DNA from: Stenotrophomonas daejeonensis
GTDB taxonomy: Bacteria; Pseudomonadota; Gammaproteobacteria; Xanthomonadales; Xanthomonadaceae
Reading direction: 5' to 3'
Assembly (NCBI RefSeq): GCF_001431505.1
Contig: NZ_LDJP01000074.1
Span: forward strand, 1 to 52,011
DNA: 52,011 nucleotides
Positions 31,637-40,732 of the stretch are shown here, in pieces. Numbering within the stretch: position 1 is the first letter of the stretch; every line of letters begins with the position of its first letter. The translations under genes were made by a program, and so were the position numbers. The notes under the pieces were generated by a model. That model ran no database searches, was not told the origin of the DNA, and was given only the letters and a program-made list of their open reading frames with translations.

Positions 31637-31666
31637 AAAAGGCCCGGGAAGAATCCCGGGCCTTTT
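31637..31666. terminator. Bidirectional terminator between rluB and the DUF4870 gene
   Basis: AAAAGGCCCGGGA (31637-31649) pairs with TCCCGGGCCTTTT (31654-31666) around an AGAA loop. A-runs and T-runs on both sides allow termination in both directions. Confidence 0.85.
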
Positions 31667-31686
31667 CGTTTCGCGTTGCCGCTGGA

Positions 31687-32064
31687 TTACTTGATCAGGC
31701 GCAGCGCGAACGGGTAGCGGTAGGCTTCGCCGTTGTTGGCCTTCATCGCGGCCAGGATGCACAGCACCAGGTTGGCGATGCCGATGGCCGCCAGCATCAG
31801 GAAGCCGATCAGCACCAGCGTGAGGATGCCGGAGACGAAGGAGGCGATGATCAGGGTGATCTGGAAATTCAGCGCCTCCTTGGCCTGGTCGGTGACGAAG
31901 CCCTTTTCCGGGTTGTCCTTGTTGACCAGCCAGATGATCAGCGAGCCGATGAAGCCGGTGAAGATGCCGAGGATGTGCGCCAGCAGCGCCATCGTGCGCT
32001 GATCCTGCGGGACCTCGCCCTCCGGTGCCGGCGGCGGCGTGGTGAGGTTGTCGAAATCGCTCAT
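31687..32064 (-). CDS. DUF4870 (Tic20-like) small membrane protein
   Basis: This 125-residue protein has a proline-rich cytoplasmic N-terminus and three predicted membrane helices (MALLAHILGIFTGFIGSLIIWLV; FQITLIIASFVSGILTLVLIGFLMLAAIGIANLVLCILAAM). Between them lies the family signature NPEKGFVTDQAKEALNFQIT. The role of DUF4870 proteins is unknown. ATG 32064 has AGGGGAG upstream. It is monocistronic and lies between two terminator-bounded blocks. Confidence 0.85.
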   Translation of the reverse strand: MSDFDNLTTPPPAPEGEVPQDQRTMALLAHILGIFTGFIGSLIIWLVNKDNPEKGFVTDQAKEALNFQITLIIASFVSGILTLVLIGFLMLAAIGIANLVLCILAAMKANNGEAYRYPFALRLIK

Positions 32065-32158
32065 GAAACTCCCCTTTTCCTGTTGGTCCGTATGTGGGTG
32101 GTGAACTGCAATCTCCCGCGTACCGATCATGCTGGTTCCGCAGCAGCGAAAGAATACT

Positions 32159-33526
32159 TCAATCGTTGCCCGCCACGGTCATCTTTCCGATCAATATCGA
32201 GCCGGTGGCGACGTGTGAGCGCGGATCGACGTCGCTGCCCACCGCCTCGATGCCGGCGAACATCTGCTTCAGGTTGCCGGCAATGGTGACGCCGTCCACG
32301 GAATAGGCCACCTGCCCGTTCTCGACCCAGAAACCGGCGGCACCGCGCGAATAGTCGCCGGTCACGCCGTTGACGCCCTGCCCCATCAGTTCGGTGACCA
32401 GCAGGCCGCTGCCCATGCCGGACAGCAGCGATGGCAGGCCGCCGGCGTTGGCCGCCACCTTCAGGTTGTGCACGCCACCGGCATTGGCGGTGGTGTGCAG
32501 GCCCAGCTTGCGCGCCGAATAGCTGCCCAGCACGTAACGCTGCAGCACGCCGCCGGTCACCAGCGCCGAGTCGCGGGTGGCCACGCCTTCGCCGTCGAAT
32601 GCGGTCGAGCGCAGGCCGTGGCGCAGCAGCGGTTGCTCGTCGATGGCGAACCACTCCGGGAACAGCCGCGTCCCCACGCTGTCGAGCAGGAAGCTGGCGC
32701 GGCGGTACAGTGCGCCGCCGGAAACGGCCGAGAGCAGGTGGCCGACCAGCGAGCGCGCCACCTCGGCGGCGAACAGCACCGGCACCTGCCCGGTCGGCAG
32801 CGAGCGCGGTTGCAGGCGGGCGACGGTGCGCTCGGCCGCGCGCCGGCCGATGGCCTGCGGGTCCTGCAGGTCGGCATGGGCGATCGCGCTGCTGTACCAG
32901 CCGTCGCGCTGCATGCCGTCACCCTGCCCGGCGATCAGCGCGCAGCCGATGGAATGGTGGCTGCTGCGCTCGCGGCCGATGAAGCCGTGCGAATTGGCAT
33001 AGACCGACAGGCTCTGCGCGGTCGCCACCGAGGCCCCATCGGAGTTGCCGATGCGGGCATCGGCCTCGCGCCCGGCCGCCTCGCAGGCCAGCGCCAGGTC
33101 GACCGCGTGGCGTGCGTCCAGCGCCCACGGGTGCCAGGTGTCCAGGTCGGGGAATTCGCGCGCCATCAGCGCGGCATCGGCCAGCCCGGCGGCCGGATCG
33201 TCCTCGGTATGGCGGGCGATGGCGCAGGCCTGGGCGACGGTGGCGTCGAGGCTGGTTTCCTGCAGGTCGGCGGTGCTGGCGCTGCCCTTGCGCTGGCCGA
33301 AATAGACGGTGACGGCGATGCCGCGGTCATGGGTGGATTCGACCGTCTCCACCTCGCCCAGGCGTACGTTCACGTCCATGCCGCGGTCTTCGCTGCAGCT
33401 GACTTCGGCCTGGCTGGCGCCGAGCGCACGGGCCTTTTCCAGCAGCCGCTGCGAGATGCCGGCCAGTTGCTCCAGCCGTTGCAGGCTGTCGTCGGTGGCG
33501 CGGGTTTCGGTGGGGTTGGTGTTCAA
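32159..33526 (-). CDS. pmbA: Metalloprotease subunit PmbA (TldE)
   Basis: PmbA/TldE is the non-catalytic partner of TldD in a heterodimeric protease that unfolds and cleaves small peptides such as microcins and CcdA. This 455-residue protein has the family features GMDVNVRLGEVETVESTHDRGIAVTVYFGQRKGSAST (about 49-85) and FDGEGVATRDSALVTGGVLQRYVLGSYSARKLGL (about 290-325). It lacks the zinc-binding HExxxH found in TldD. The start codon is TTG 33526 with AAGGA eight bases upstream; no ATG lies in frame near it. darP is divergent upstream, as in E. coli, and tldD follows 0.9 kb away. Confidence 0.94.
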   Translation of the reverse strand: MNTNPTETRATDDSLQRLEQLAGISQRLLEKARALGASQAEVSCSEDRGMDVNVRLGEVETVESTHDRGIAVTVYFGQRKGSASTADLQETSLDATVAQACAIARHTEDDPAAGLADAALMAREFPDLDTWHPWALDARHAVDLALACEAAGREADARIGNSDGASVATAQSLSVYANSHGFIGRERSSHHSIGCALIAGQGDGMQRDGWYSSAIAHADLQDPQAIGRRAAERTVARLQPRSLPTGQVPVLFAAEVARSLVGHLLSAVSGGALYRRASFLLDSVGTRLFPEWFAIDEQPLLRHGLRSTAFDGEGVATRDSALVTGGVLQRYVLGSYSARKLGLHTTANAGGVHNLKVAANAGGLPSLLSGMGSGLLVTELMGQGVNGVTGDYSRGAAGFWVENGQVAYSVDGVTIAGNLKQMFAGIEAVGSDVDPRSHVATGSILIGKMTVAGND

Positions 33527-33566
33527 TGCTTTATCCTTTCGAAAATCCAGCCGAAGCCGATGATTT

Positions 33567-33692
33567 CCTTCTCCTCTCGGGAGAAGGTGGCGCGAAGCGC
33601 CGGATGAGGGTACGGGCGAAGCCTCGCACTACCTGATGGCACGAGGCTTCGCCCGTACCCTCACCCCAACCCCTCTCCCGGAGGGAGAGGGG
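33567..33692. repeat. Composite inverted repeat (MITE-like) between pmbA and darP
   Basis: The core is a perfect 22-bp inverted repeat, 33605-33626 (TGAGGGTACGGGC...) with 33642-33663. Each outer arm carries its own hairpin: CTTCTCC/GGGAGAAG on the left, and CCCCTCTCCC (33670-33679) with GGGAGAGGGG (33683-33692) on the right. The right half recurs in broken form at the very start of the window. Confidence 0.75.
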
Positions 33693-33743
33693 CTTTCCAA
33701 AGCAGGCTGCGGTACACACGAACTTTAATCGAGTAACAAGGCA

Positions 33744-34331
33744 ATGCGCGGACGCGACGAGGAAACCGGCGAATTTTTCAGCGAGAGCCGCAGCCAGAAC
33801 CGGCGCGAGGCGCTGGAGGTACTGGCGCTGGGCGAGAAACTGGTGGAGTTGACCGCCGCGCAGTTGGCGCGCCTGCCGATACCCGAGGACCTGCTGGAGC
33901 ACATCGAGTACAGCAAGCGCATCACCGCGCACGGCGCGCGCAAGCGCCAGCTGGCGTTCCTGGCCAAGCAGATGCGGCGCGAGGACGACGCCGTGCTGGA
34001 AGCCATCCGCGACGCACTGGAGGCCAACAGCGAAACCTCCAAGCGCGCGGTGGCGCTGATGCATCGCATCGAGCACGTGCGTGAGCGCTTGCTGGCCGAA
34101 GGCGACGTGGCGCTGGCCGAATTGCTGGACGAATACCCGCAAGCCGACCGCCAGCAACTGCGTACATTGGTGCGCAATGCGCTGGCGGAAAAGGCGAAGA
34201 ACAAGCCGCCGCGCGCGTTCCGCGAGATTTACCAGGTGCTGCGCGAGCTGATGCTGCCGGCGCAGGCGGCGGTCGGGCTGGATGACGAAGACGCCGGGCA
34301 CGACGTCGATGACGAGGCCGACGAATCGTAG
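33744..34331 (+). CDS. darP: Ribosome maturation protein DarP (YjgA, DUF615)
   Basis: DarP binds 50S ribosomal precursors and assists late maturation of 23S rRNA. The 195 residues are all-helical and charged: [63 protein letters not shown] (about 19-82), then [18 protein letters not shown] and [37 protein letters not shown]. The C-terminus is acidic. A -10-like TTTAAT lies at 33724-33729. It is divergent from pmbA, the same arrangement as yjgA-pmbA in E. coli. Its TAG stop is the GTAG head of a REP. Confidence 0.93.
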   Translation: MRGRDEETGEFFSESRSQNRREALEVLALGEKLVELTAAQLARLPIPEDLLEHIEYSKRITAHGARKRQLAFLAKQMRREDDAVLEAIRDALEANSETSKRAVALMHRIEHVRERLLAEGDVALAELLDEYPQADRQQLRTLVRNALAEKAKNKPPRAFREIYQVLRELMLPAQAAVGLDDEDAGHDVDDEADES

Positions 34332-34384
34332 GGGTGGGCTTGCCCCACACGAGGCTTTCCCGCGGATGCGCCATGCGGGGTCCC
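34328..34384. repeat. GTAG REP, truncated copy overlapping the darP stop codon
   Basis: GTAG at 34328-34331 supplies the TAG stop of darP. The hairpin GTGGG-CTTGC-CCCAC follows, then a linker and CCATGCGGGG at 34371-34380, where the copy breaks off before its second hairpin closes. Confidence 0.8.
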
Positions 34385-34389
34385 GAAAC

Positions 34390-34458
34390 GTAGGCGCGGG
34401 CTTGCCCCACGCGAAGCTTTCACGGAAATCCGCCATGCGGGGCAAGCCCCGCATCCAC
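34390..34458. repeat. GTAG REP, second copy between darP and tldD
   Basis: Starts GTAGGCGCGGGCTTGCCCCAC and ends with the hairpin ATGCGGGG-CAAG-CCCCGCAT and CCAC. It lies 5 bp from the truncated copy and 13 bp from the tldD stop, which also reads GTAG. Confidence 0.85.
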
Positions 34459-34471
34459 GACAGGTGGCGGC

Positions 34472-35917
34472 CTACGCCTGCGTACCACCCACGGTAAGCC
34501 CGTCGATCAGCAGCGACGGCTGGCCCACGCCCACCGGCACGCTCTGCCCGTCCTTGCCACAGATGCCCACGCCCTCGTCCAGCGCCAGGTCGTTGCCGAC
34601 CATGCGCACCTTCTGCATGGTTTCCGGGCCATTGCCGATCAGGGTGGCGCCCTTCACCGGCGCGGTGACCTTGCCGTCCTCGATCAGGTAGGCCTCGGTC
34701 GCCGAGAACACGTACTTGCCGCTGGTGATGTCGACCTGGCCGCCGCCGAAGTTGACCGCGTACAGGCCCTTCTTCACCGAACGGATCATTTCCTGCGGGT
34801 CATGCTGCCCGGCACGCATGTAGGTGTTGGTCATGCGCGGCATGGTCATGTGCGCGAACGATTCGCGACGGCCGTTGCCGGTCGGTGCCACGCCCATCAG
34901 GCGCGCGTTGAGCGTGTCCTGCATGTAGCCGACCAGGATGCCGTCCTCGATCAGCGTGGTGCATTGGGTCGGGGTGCCCTCGTCGTCGATGTTGAGCGAG
35001 CCGCGACGGCCATCGAGCGTGCCGTCGTCGACGATGGTCACGCCCGGCGAGGCCACGCGCTCGCCGATGCGGCCGGCGTAGACGCTGGTGCCCTTGCGGT
35101 TGAAGTCGCCCTCCAGGCCGTGGCCGACCGCCTCGTGCAGCAGCACGCCGGGCCAGCCCGGCCCCAGTACCACCGGCATCACCCCGGCCGGCGCCGGGAT
35201 CGCCTCGAGGTTGACCAGCGCCTGCCGCAGCGCCTCGCGGGCGAAGGCCTCGGGGCGCTCGCCGGCGAACAGTTCCTCGTAGCCGTAGCGGCCACCGCCG
35301 CCGGCATAGCCGGATTCGCGGCGTCCGTCCTGCTCGACGATGACCTGCACGTTCAGCCGCACCAGCGGGCGCACGTCGGCGGCCAGCACGCCGTCGCTGC
35401 GCGCGACCAGCACCGTGTCCACGCCGCCGGACAGGCTCACCATCACCTGCTGCACGCGCGGGTCGGCCGCGCGCAGGTAGCGGTCCAGGCGCTTGAGCAC
35501 CTGGACCTTGGCCTCGTTGCCGAGGCCGTCCACCGGGTCCAGCGCCGGGTACAGGGCGCGGCCGTTGCCGCGCACCAGCGCATTGGCGTTGCAGGTGCCG
35601 CCATCGCGCGAGATCGCCCGCGCCGATTGCGCCGCGGCCAGCAGCGCCGCCGGCTGGATGTCGTCGGAATAGGCGAAGCCGGTCTTTTCGCCGGCGATGG
35701 CGCGCACGCCCACGCCCTGTTCGATGGAGTGCGCGCCGTCCTTGACGATGCCGTCCTCCACGCTCCAGCTCTCGCGCCGCGAATGCTGGAAATACAGGTC
35801 GCCGAAGTCGATGCCCGGCCCCAGCAGGGTGCCGAAGGTGCGTTCGAGGCGGTTGGCGTCCAGCCCGGCGGGCAACAGCAGGCGGGATTCGGCGAGGGCA
35901 AGGGCGTTGTCGGTCAT
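34472..35917 (-). CDS. tldD: Metalloprotease TldD
   Basis: TldD is the catalytic subunit of the TldD/E zinc protease. The 481 residues contain the metal site [11 protein letters not shown] (HExxxH, about residue 262) and the family segments [35 protein letters not shown] (about 51-85) and [16 protein letters not shown] with the third metal-ligand region ([26 protein letters not shown]). ATG 35917 is chosen on homology ([14 protein letters not shown]). Its partner pmbA is encoded in the same orientation 0.9 kb downstream, with darP and three repeat elements between. No RiPP precursor is seen nearby. The TAG stop reads GTAG. Confidence 0.95.
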   Translation of the reverse strand: MTDNALALAESRLLLPAGLDANRLERTFGTLLGPGIDFGDLYFQHSRRESWSVEDGIVKDGAHSIEQGVGVRAIAGEKTGFAYSDDIQPAALLAAAQSARAISRDGGTCNANALVRGNGRALYPALDPVDGLGNEAKVQVLKRLDRYLRAADPRVQQVMVSLSGGVDTVLVARSDGVLAADVRPLVRLNVQVIVEQDGRRESGYAGGGGRYGYEELFAGERPEAFAREALRQALVNLEAIPAPAGVMPVVLGPGWPGVLLHEAVGHGLEGDFNRKGTSVYAGRIGERVASPGVTIVDDGTLDGRRGSLNIDDEGTPTQCTTLIEDGILVGYMQDTLNARLMGVAPTGNGRRESFAHMTMPRMTNTYMRAGQHDPQEMIRSVKKGLYAVNFGGGQVDITSGKYVFSATEAYLIEDGKVTAPVKGATLIGNGPETMQKVRMVGNDLALDEGVGICGKDGQSVPVGVGQPSLLIDGLTVGGTQA

Positions 35918-35964
35918 GGCACCAGCATGGGGATGATGGACGGGCGGCACAAGCCGCGCGGGGG

Positions 35965-36660
35965 TCAGTGCGTCGCGGGCGGCGGCGACCAGCGGCGGCG
36001 GTACATCAAGGCATGCACGCCGCAGACCCAGGCCAGCGCCGCGCACCAGCCGCCAAGGATGTCGGAGGGGTAATGCACGCCCAGGTGGACGCGCGACAGC
36101 CCGACCAGCGGCACGAACAGCACGGCGGCCAGCAGCGCCGGCCAGCGCCAGCGCGTGGGCCAGGCCAGGAACACCACGGTGGCGGCCAGTGTCATCGAGC
36201 CCATCGCGTGCCCGCTGGGGAAACTGAAGGTGCTCTCCGGCGCGATCGATTCCCACAGGCTCGGGCGCTCGCGCTGGAACAGCTGCTTGCTGCCGAGGTT
36301 CAGCACCGCCGAACCGACGAAGGCGGTGGCGGCGAACAGGGCATTGCGCCAATGTCGCTGCCACGCCAGCAGCGCCACGACCAGCACGTCCAGCGGAATC
36401 ACGCCCCACTGGTAGCCCAGCTTCGACACCAGAACGAAGAAGGCGTCCAGCGGCGGCGATGCCAGTCCGCGCATGCGCCACAGCAGCGCATCGTCGAAAT
36501 GCAGCGCTTCGGCCTCGTGGATTTCCTCGGCGAGCATCACGAAGCCGGCCAGCGGCAGCAGCAGGCCGACGAACAGCACGGCGATGCGCCATGCGTTGTG
36601 GGCCAGCCAGTCGCGCAGGCCGGCGGCCTCGCGGCGCGACTCAGCCGGCGTTGCGCGCAT
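35965..36660 (-). CDS. PAP2-family membrane phosphatase
   Basis: This 231-residue inner-membrane protein has about six helices and the three phosphatidic acid phosphatase motifs: [10 protein letters not shown] (KxxxxxxRP, near 125), PSGHAMGS (PSGH, near 149) and [16 protein letters not shown] (SRxxxxxHxxxD, near 194). It may dephosphorylate undecaprenyl diphosphate or lipid phosphates; the exact substrate is not evident. Its start overlaps the end of ispG by 20 bases on the same strand, so the two are co-transcribed and may share an isoprenoid-lipid theme. tldD follows 47 bp later. Confidence 0.9.
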   Translation of the reverse strand: MRATPAESRREAAGLRDWLAHNAWRIAVLFVGLLLPLAGFVMLAEEIHEAEALHFDDALLWRMRGLASPPLDAFFVLVSKLGYQWGVIPLDVLVVALLAWQRHWRNALFAATAFVGSAVLNLGSKQLFQRERPSLWESIAPESTFSFPSGHAMGSMTLAATVVFLAWPTRWRWPALLAAVLFVPLVGLSRVHLGVHYPSDILGGWCAALAWVCGVHALMYRRRWSPPPATH

Positions 36661-37906
36661 AGCGTGTCTCGACGTAGTCGTCGATCAGCGCCACGAACTC
36701 CTGCGCGATGTTTTCGCCCCGCAATGTCACCTTCTTTTCGCCATCGACGAACACCGGCGCGGCCGGTGCCTCGCCGGTGCCGGGCAGCGAGATGCCGATG
36801 TTGGCCTGCCGCGATTCGCCGGGGCCGTTGACCACGCAGCCCATCACCGCCAGCGTCATGCTCTCCGCGCCGGGGTGGCTGACGCGCCACACCGGCATCT
36901 TCTCGCGCACGTGGTTCTGCACCACCTTCGCCAGCTCCTGGAAGAACTCGGAGGTGGTGCGGCCGCAGCCCGGGCAGGCGGTGACCATCGGCGTGAACGC
37001 ACGCTGGCCGGTGGTCTGCAGCAACTCCTGGGCGACGATCACTTCCTGCGTGCGCGGCTGGCCGGGTTCGGGCGTCAGCGAGATGCGGATGGTGTCGCCG
37101 ATGCCCTCCTGCAACAGCACCGCCAGCGCCGCCGCCGAGGCGACGATGCCCTTGCTGCCGATGCCGGCCTCGGTCAGGCCCAGGTGCAGGGCGAAGTCGG
37201 AGCGGCTGGCGAGGTCGCGGTACACCGCGATCAGCTCCTGCACGCCGCTGACCTTGGCCGACAGCACGATGCGCTCGCGCGGCAGGCCCAGTTCGACCGC
37301 GGTCTGCGCCGAATCCAGCGCCGAGCGGATCAGCGCCTCGCGCAGCACGCGCGCGGCATCCAGCGGTTGTTCGAGGCGGCTGTTCTCGTCCATCAGCTTG
37401 GCCGCCAGCGACTGGTCCAGCGAGCCCCAGTTGGCGCCGATGCGCACCGGCTTGCCGTACTTGATCGCGAATTCGATCAACTGCGCGAACTGGGTGTCGC
37501 GCTTCTTGCCGAAGCCGACGTTGCCGGGGTTGATGCGGTACTTGGCCAGCGCCTCGGCGCAGGCCGGCTCGCCGGCGAGCAACTGGTGGCCGTTGTAGTG
37601 GAAATCACCGATCAGCGGCACGTCCACGCCCATCATCCGCAGCTTCTCGACGATGCGCGGGATGGCCGCGGCCGACTCGGCGTTGTTGACGGTCAGCCGC
37701 ACCATTTCCGAACCGGCGCGCCACAGCTCGGCCACCTGCTTGACGCTGGCGGCGACGTCGGCGGTATCGGTATTGGTCATCGACTGGACGACCACCGGGT
37801 GGCCGCCGCCCACTTTCACCCCGCCGATGTCGACGGCGTGGGTGATGCGGCGGGGCCAGGCGCTGGCGTCGGTGGGCGGTGTCGGGCGGGTGACGGCGTC
37901 GTGCAT
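36641..37906 (-). CDS. ispG: 4-hydroxy-3-methylbut-2-en-1-yl diphosphate synthase IspG (GcpE)
   Basis: IspG is the 4Fe-4S enzyme of the methylerythritol phosphate isoprenoid pathway that converts MEcPP to HMBPP. The 421-residue protein has a TIM barrel ([68 protein letters not shown]). The C-terminal iron-sulfur domain has CPGCGRT and [12 protein letters not shown], supplying the three cysteines and the conserved NGPGE. ATG 37906 is preferred; ATG 37915 is also possible. It is divergent from the RegB-type kinase gene with 80 bp between. Confidence 0.96.
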   Translation of the reverse strand: MHDAVTRPTPPTDASAWPRRITHAVDIGGVKVGGGHPVVVQSMTNTDTADVAASVKQVAELWRAGSEMVRLTVNNAESAAAIPRIVEKLRMMGVDVPLIGDFHYNGHQLLAGEPACAEALAKYRINPGNVGFGKKRDTQFAQLIEFAIKYGKPVRIGANWGSLDQSLAAKLMDENSRLEQPLDAARVLREALIRSALDSAQTAVELGLPRERIVLSAKVSGVQELIAVYRDLASRSDFALHLGLTEAGIGSKGIVASAAALAVLLQEGIGDTIRISLTPEPGQPRTQEVIVAQELLQTTGQRAFTPMVTACPGCGRTTSEFFQELAKVVQNHVREKMPVWRVSHPGAESMTLAVMGCVVNGPGESRQANIGISLPGTGEAPAAPVFVDGEKKVTLRGENIAQEFVALIDDYVETRYARNAG

Positions 37907-37986
37907 GGCGCGCATTTTAGCGCGCCGCCTGCGCCCGCGGCATGAACCCCGCGCGGCGCGGGCCGCAAGCGCATACGATAGTGCGG

Positions 37987-39213
37987 ATGGATTCCCCGGA
38001 CACCTCTTTCCTGCGCACCCTGTGCAGCCTGCGCTGGCTCGCCACCGCCGGCCAGGCCATCGCCATCGTCATCGCCACCTGGCTGCTGGGGCTGGACCTG
38101 CCGCAACTGCCGCTGTGGAGCGGGGTCTGCGTGCTGGCGCTGTTCAACCTGTACGTGCAGCTGCGCGTGCACGGCAGCAACCCGGCGCCGCTGACCGCCT
38201 TCGGCCACATCCTCGTCGACGTCATCATGCTGACCTGGATGGTGGGCTGGAGCGGCGGCATCGCCAATCCGTTCGGCTCGCTGTTCCTGATCCTGATCGC
38301 GCTGGCCGCCCTCGCCCTGCCCCGGCGCTGGACCCACGCGGTGGCCGCCACCTGCGTGGCCGGCTATGCGGCGAGCGCGGCGTTCGGGCGGCCATTGCAC
38401 GGCGGCCATCTCGACGCGGTGCACCTGCTGCTGTGGGGCACGGCGACCAACTTCCTGCTGTCCAGCGTGGTCGTGCTGGTGTTCGCCACGCGGCTGGCCG
38501 CGGCATTGCGCGAGCGCGAGAACCAGCTGGCGCTGCTGCGCGAGCGCTTCGTCCGCAACGAGGGCATCGTCGCCCTGGCCACCCACGCCGCCTCGGTGGC
38601 GCACGAGCTCAACACGCCGCTGGCGACGATGACCCTGCTCACCGACGACATCGCCGAGCAATGCGCCGACACCCCCGAACTGCGCGACGACCTGGAAACC
38701 CTGAGCGGGCTGCTGGTGCAATGCCGCGAGCGGGTGCTGGCGCTGGCCGCGCCGGCCGAAGGCGCGCGCAACCGCGCCCGCACCACCATCGGCAACGTGC
38801 TGGAGCAATGGCGGCTGGTGCGGCCGACCGTCCAGCTGCAGCGCAACGCCGACGCGCCGCTGCAACTGACGCTGGACGCCAGCGTCGGCCACCTGCTGCA
38901 GGTGCTGCTGAACAACGCCGCCGATGCCGGCGAACAGGCCGGGCAGGCGCAGGTGGACCTCGACATCCGCGTGCACGACGGCCAGTTGCACGGCGAGGTG
39001 CGCGACTATGGCCCCGGCTTCAACGCCAACCAGGCCGCCCTGCCCGGCACCCTGTTCAACAGCGGCAAGACCCACGGCATGGGCGTGGGCCTGGCGCTGT
39101 CGCATGCCACCATCGAACGACTGCATGGCGAGTTGTGGATGCGCCCGGCCGAAGGCCGCGGCACCCGCGTCGGCTTCCGCCTGCCCCTTGCCAACCTGGA
39201 AGCGAACGCATGA
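37987..39213 (+). CDS. regB: Redox-sensing histidine kinase, RegB/PrrB type
   Basis: This 408-residue kinase has about six N-terminal membrane helices, then a dimerisation domain with phospho-acceptor His206 ([14 protein letters not shown]) and a HATPase domain ([32 protein letters not shown]). Two marks identify the RegB/PrrB family: the quinone-site motif GGIANPF (residues 90-96, pattern GGxxNPF) and Cys246 (VQCRERV), exactly 40 residues after the histidine. His225 and redox-active Cys265 of Rhodobacter RegB are also 40 apart. It is translationally coupled to the response regulator by ATGA. It probably responds to quinone redox state or oxygen. Confidence 0.88.
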   Translation: MDSPDTSFLRTLCSLRWLATAGQAIAIVIATWLLGLDLPQLPLWSGVCVLALFNLYVQLRVHGSNPAPLTAFGHILVDVIMLTWMVGWSGGIANPFGSLFLILIALAALALPRRWTHAVAATCVAGYAASAAFGRPLHGGHLDAVHLLLWGTATNFLLSSVVVLVFATRLAAALRERENQLALLRERFVRNEGIVALATHAASVAHELNTPLATMTLLTDDIAEQCADTPELRDDLETLSGLLVQCRERVLALAAPAEGARNRARTTIGNVLEQWRLVRPTVQLQRNADAPLQLTLDASVGHLLQVLLNNAADAGEQAGQAQVDLDIRVHDGQLHGEVRDYGPGFNANQAALPGTLFNSGKTHGMGVGLALSHATIERLHGELWMRPAEGRGTRVGFRLPLANLEANA

Positions 39214-39779
39214 CCGACCTGCCCACCCACGGCCTGCTGGTCGATGACGACCCGCTGTACCTGCGCACCCTGCAACGCAGCCTCGCCCGGCGCGAGATCG
39301 AGACCGTCACCGCCCACGACATCGCCAGCGCGCTGGAGCAGGCCACGCAGGCGCCGCCGGCCTTCGCCCTGATCGACCTGAAGCTGGGCAGCGAGTCCGG
39401 GCTGGCCCTGATCCAGCCGCTGCGCGAACTGCGCGCGGACATGCGCATCCTGCTGGTCACCGGCTACGCCTCGATCGCCACCGCGGTGGAGGCGATCAAG
39501 CTCGGCGCCGACGACTACCTGCCCAAGCCGGCGACGGTGCAGATGATCCTGCGCGCCCTCGGCGAAACCGACGAGGACGGCGGCGAGGAGCACGAGGAAG
39601 TCGAGCCCCCCGACGCGATGACCCCGATCAGCCGGCTGCAGTGGGAACACATCCAGCAGGCCCTGCACGAAACCGGCGGCAACATCTCCGCCGCCGCGCG
39701 CCTGCTCGGCATGCACCGCCGCTCGCTGCAACGCAAGCTGCTCAAGCGGCCCAGCCCGGAGCGCGATCCGAACCGCTGA
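39210..39779 (+). CDS. regA: Response regulator, RegA/PrrA/ActR type
   Basis: This 189-residue regulator has a receiver domain (acidic pocket VDDD at 11-14, phospho-acceptor Asp56 in FALIDLKLG, Lys106 in YLPKPA) with the family signature LLVTGYASIATAVEAIKLGADDYL. After an acidic, proline-containing linker comes a Fis-type helix-turn-helix, GGNISAAARLLGMHRRSLQRKL (about 156-177), almost invariant in RegA proteins. It is the cognate partner of the kinase, overlapping it by four bases. In other proteobacteria the regulon covers respiration and carbon metabolism. A terminator-like hairpin follows. Confidence 0.9.
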   Translation: MTDLPTHGLLVDDDPLYLRTLQRSLARREIETVTAHDIASALEQATQAPPAFALIDLKLGSESGLALIQPLRELRADMRILLVTGYASIATAVEAIKLGADDYLPKPATVQMILRALGETDEDGGEEHEEVEPPDAMTPISRLQWEHIQQALHETGGNISAAARLLGMHRRSLQRKLLKRPSPERDPNR

Positions 39780-39780
39780 C

Positions 39781-39809
39781 GGCACCCGTCTCCGGTGCAG
39801 GCGGGTGCC
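39781..39809. terminator. Hairpin between convergent regA-type and SDR genes
   Basis: GGCACCCG (39781-39788) pairs with CGGGTGCC (39802-39809) in the 47-bp spacer between convergent genes. There is no U-tract, so terminator function is uncertain. Confidence 0.4.
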
Positions 39810-39826
39810 GCCGCGGAGCGCGCGGC

Positions 39827-40594
39827 TCAACCGCGCTGGACCGACACCCCGCCATCGACCCGCATCGCGCTGCCGGTGACGAACGAGGACGCCGGCGATA
39901 CCAGGAACAATGCCGCGGCCGCGATCTCCTCCGGCCGGGCCAATCGCCGCAGCGCATGCAGGCGCGCGACCGCGCCCAGCGCGGCCTCGTCGGGGTTCAT
40001 CTCGCGTGCCATCGGCGTGTCGGTGCCGCCGGGCAACAGCGCGTTGACCCGCACGCCGGCCGGCCCGAACTCGGTCGCCAGCGCATGCACCAGGCCGATG
40101 ACGCCGGCCTTGCTCGCCGCATAGGCGGCCGTGCACGGGAAGCCCGTGGTGTGCCCGACGACGGTCGAGGTGAATACCAGGCTGCCGCCATTGCCATTGC
40201 GCAACAATGACGGAATCTGGTGCTTCGCGCCGAGGAAGGCGCCGGTCAGGTTGACGTCCAGCGCGTCCTGCCAGTCGTGCAGCGCGACGTCGGGCGTGGG
40301 CTGCAGCGGCCCGAGCGTGCCCGCGTTGTTGAACGCCGCGTCGAGGGGGCCATAGGTTTCCTCGGCATGCCGCACCAGCGCCTGCGCATAGGCCTCCTCG
40401 CGCACGTCGCCGGCCAGCCAGGTGGCCGAACCTCCCTCGGCCCGGATCCGCGACGACAGCGCTTCCAGCCTGTCGCCACGCCGCGCGCCGAGGACCACGC
40501 GCGCGCCCTCGGCGGCGAACAGCAACGCCGTGGCGTGGCCGATGCCGGAACTGGCGCCGGTGATCAAGATGGTCTTGCCGTGCAATGCCTTCAT
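39827..40594 (-). CDS. SDR-family oxidoreductase
   Basis: This 255-residue short-chain dehydrogenase has the cofactor motif TGASSGIG (residues 13-20), NNAG (about 88-91), the catalytic Ser in STVVGHTTG, and YxxxK (YAASKAG, about 157). It ends with the usual SPASSFVTGSAMRVDGG. ARRGDR after the second strand suggests NADP(H) preference. The substrate is unknown; many relatives are annotated as glucose or 3-oxoacyl dehydrogenases. AGGAG lies upstream of ATG 40594. It stands alone and converges with the RegA gene. Confidence 0.88.
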   Translation of the reverse strand: MKALHGKTILITGASSGIGHATALLFAAEGARVVLGARRGDRLEALSSRIRAEGGSATWLAGDVREEAYAQALVRHAEETYGPLDAAFNNAGTLGPLQPTPDVALHDWQDALDVNLTGAFLGAKHQIPSLLRNGNGGSLVFTSTVVGHTTGFPCTAAYAASKAGVIGLVHALATEFGPAGVRVNALLPGGTDTPMAREMNPDEAALGAVARLHALRRLARPEEIAAAALFLVSPASSFVTGSAMRVDGGVSVQRG

Positions 40595-40680
40595 GTCCTG
40601 CTCCTTGGTGATGGAGTGCGGAGATTGGCCGGCAGCCGCGCGCCGCGCTCGCCGGTATCGGACCTGGCAGTGGCGGCGGA

Positions 40681-40716
40681 AACGACGAAGCCCGGCGTGC
40701 GCCGGGCTTCGTCGTT
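40681..40716 (-). terminator. Terminator of acnB
   Basis: AACGACGAAGCCCGGC (40681-40696) pairs perfectly over 16 bp with 40701-40716 around a GTGC loop. It begins 16 bp after the acnB stop on the minus strand and ends in a short T-run. Confidence 0.85.
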
Positions 40717-40732
40717 CAGCAGTTGCCGTGGA

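Noticed and set aside
32159-35917. pmbA and tldD considered as part of a peptide-antibiotic (RiPP) cluster
   Set aside because: No precursor peptide, cyclase or transporter lies nearby. Both genes are common housekeeping genes in gammaproteobacteria.
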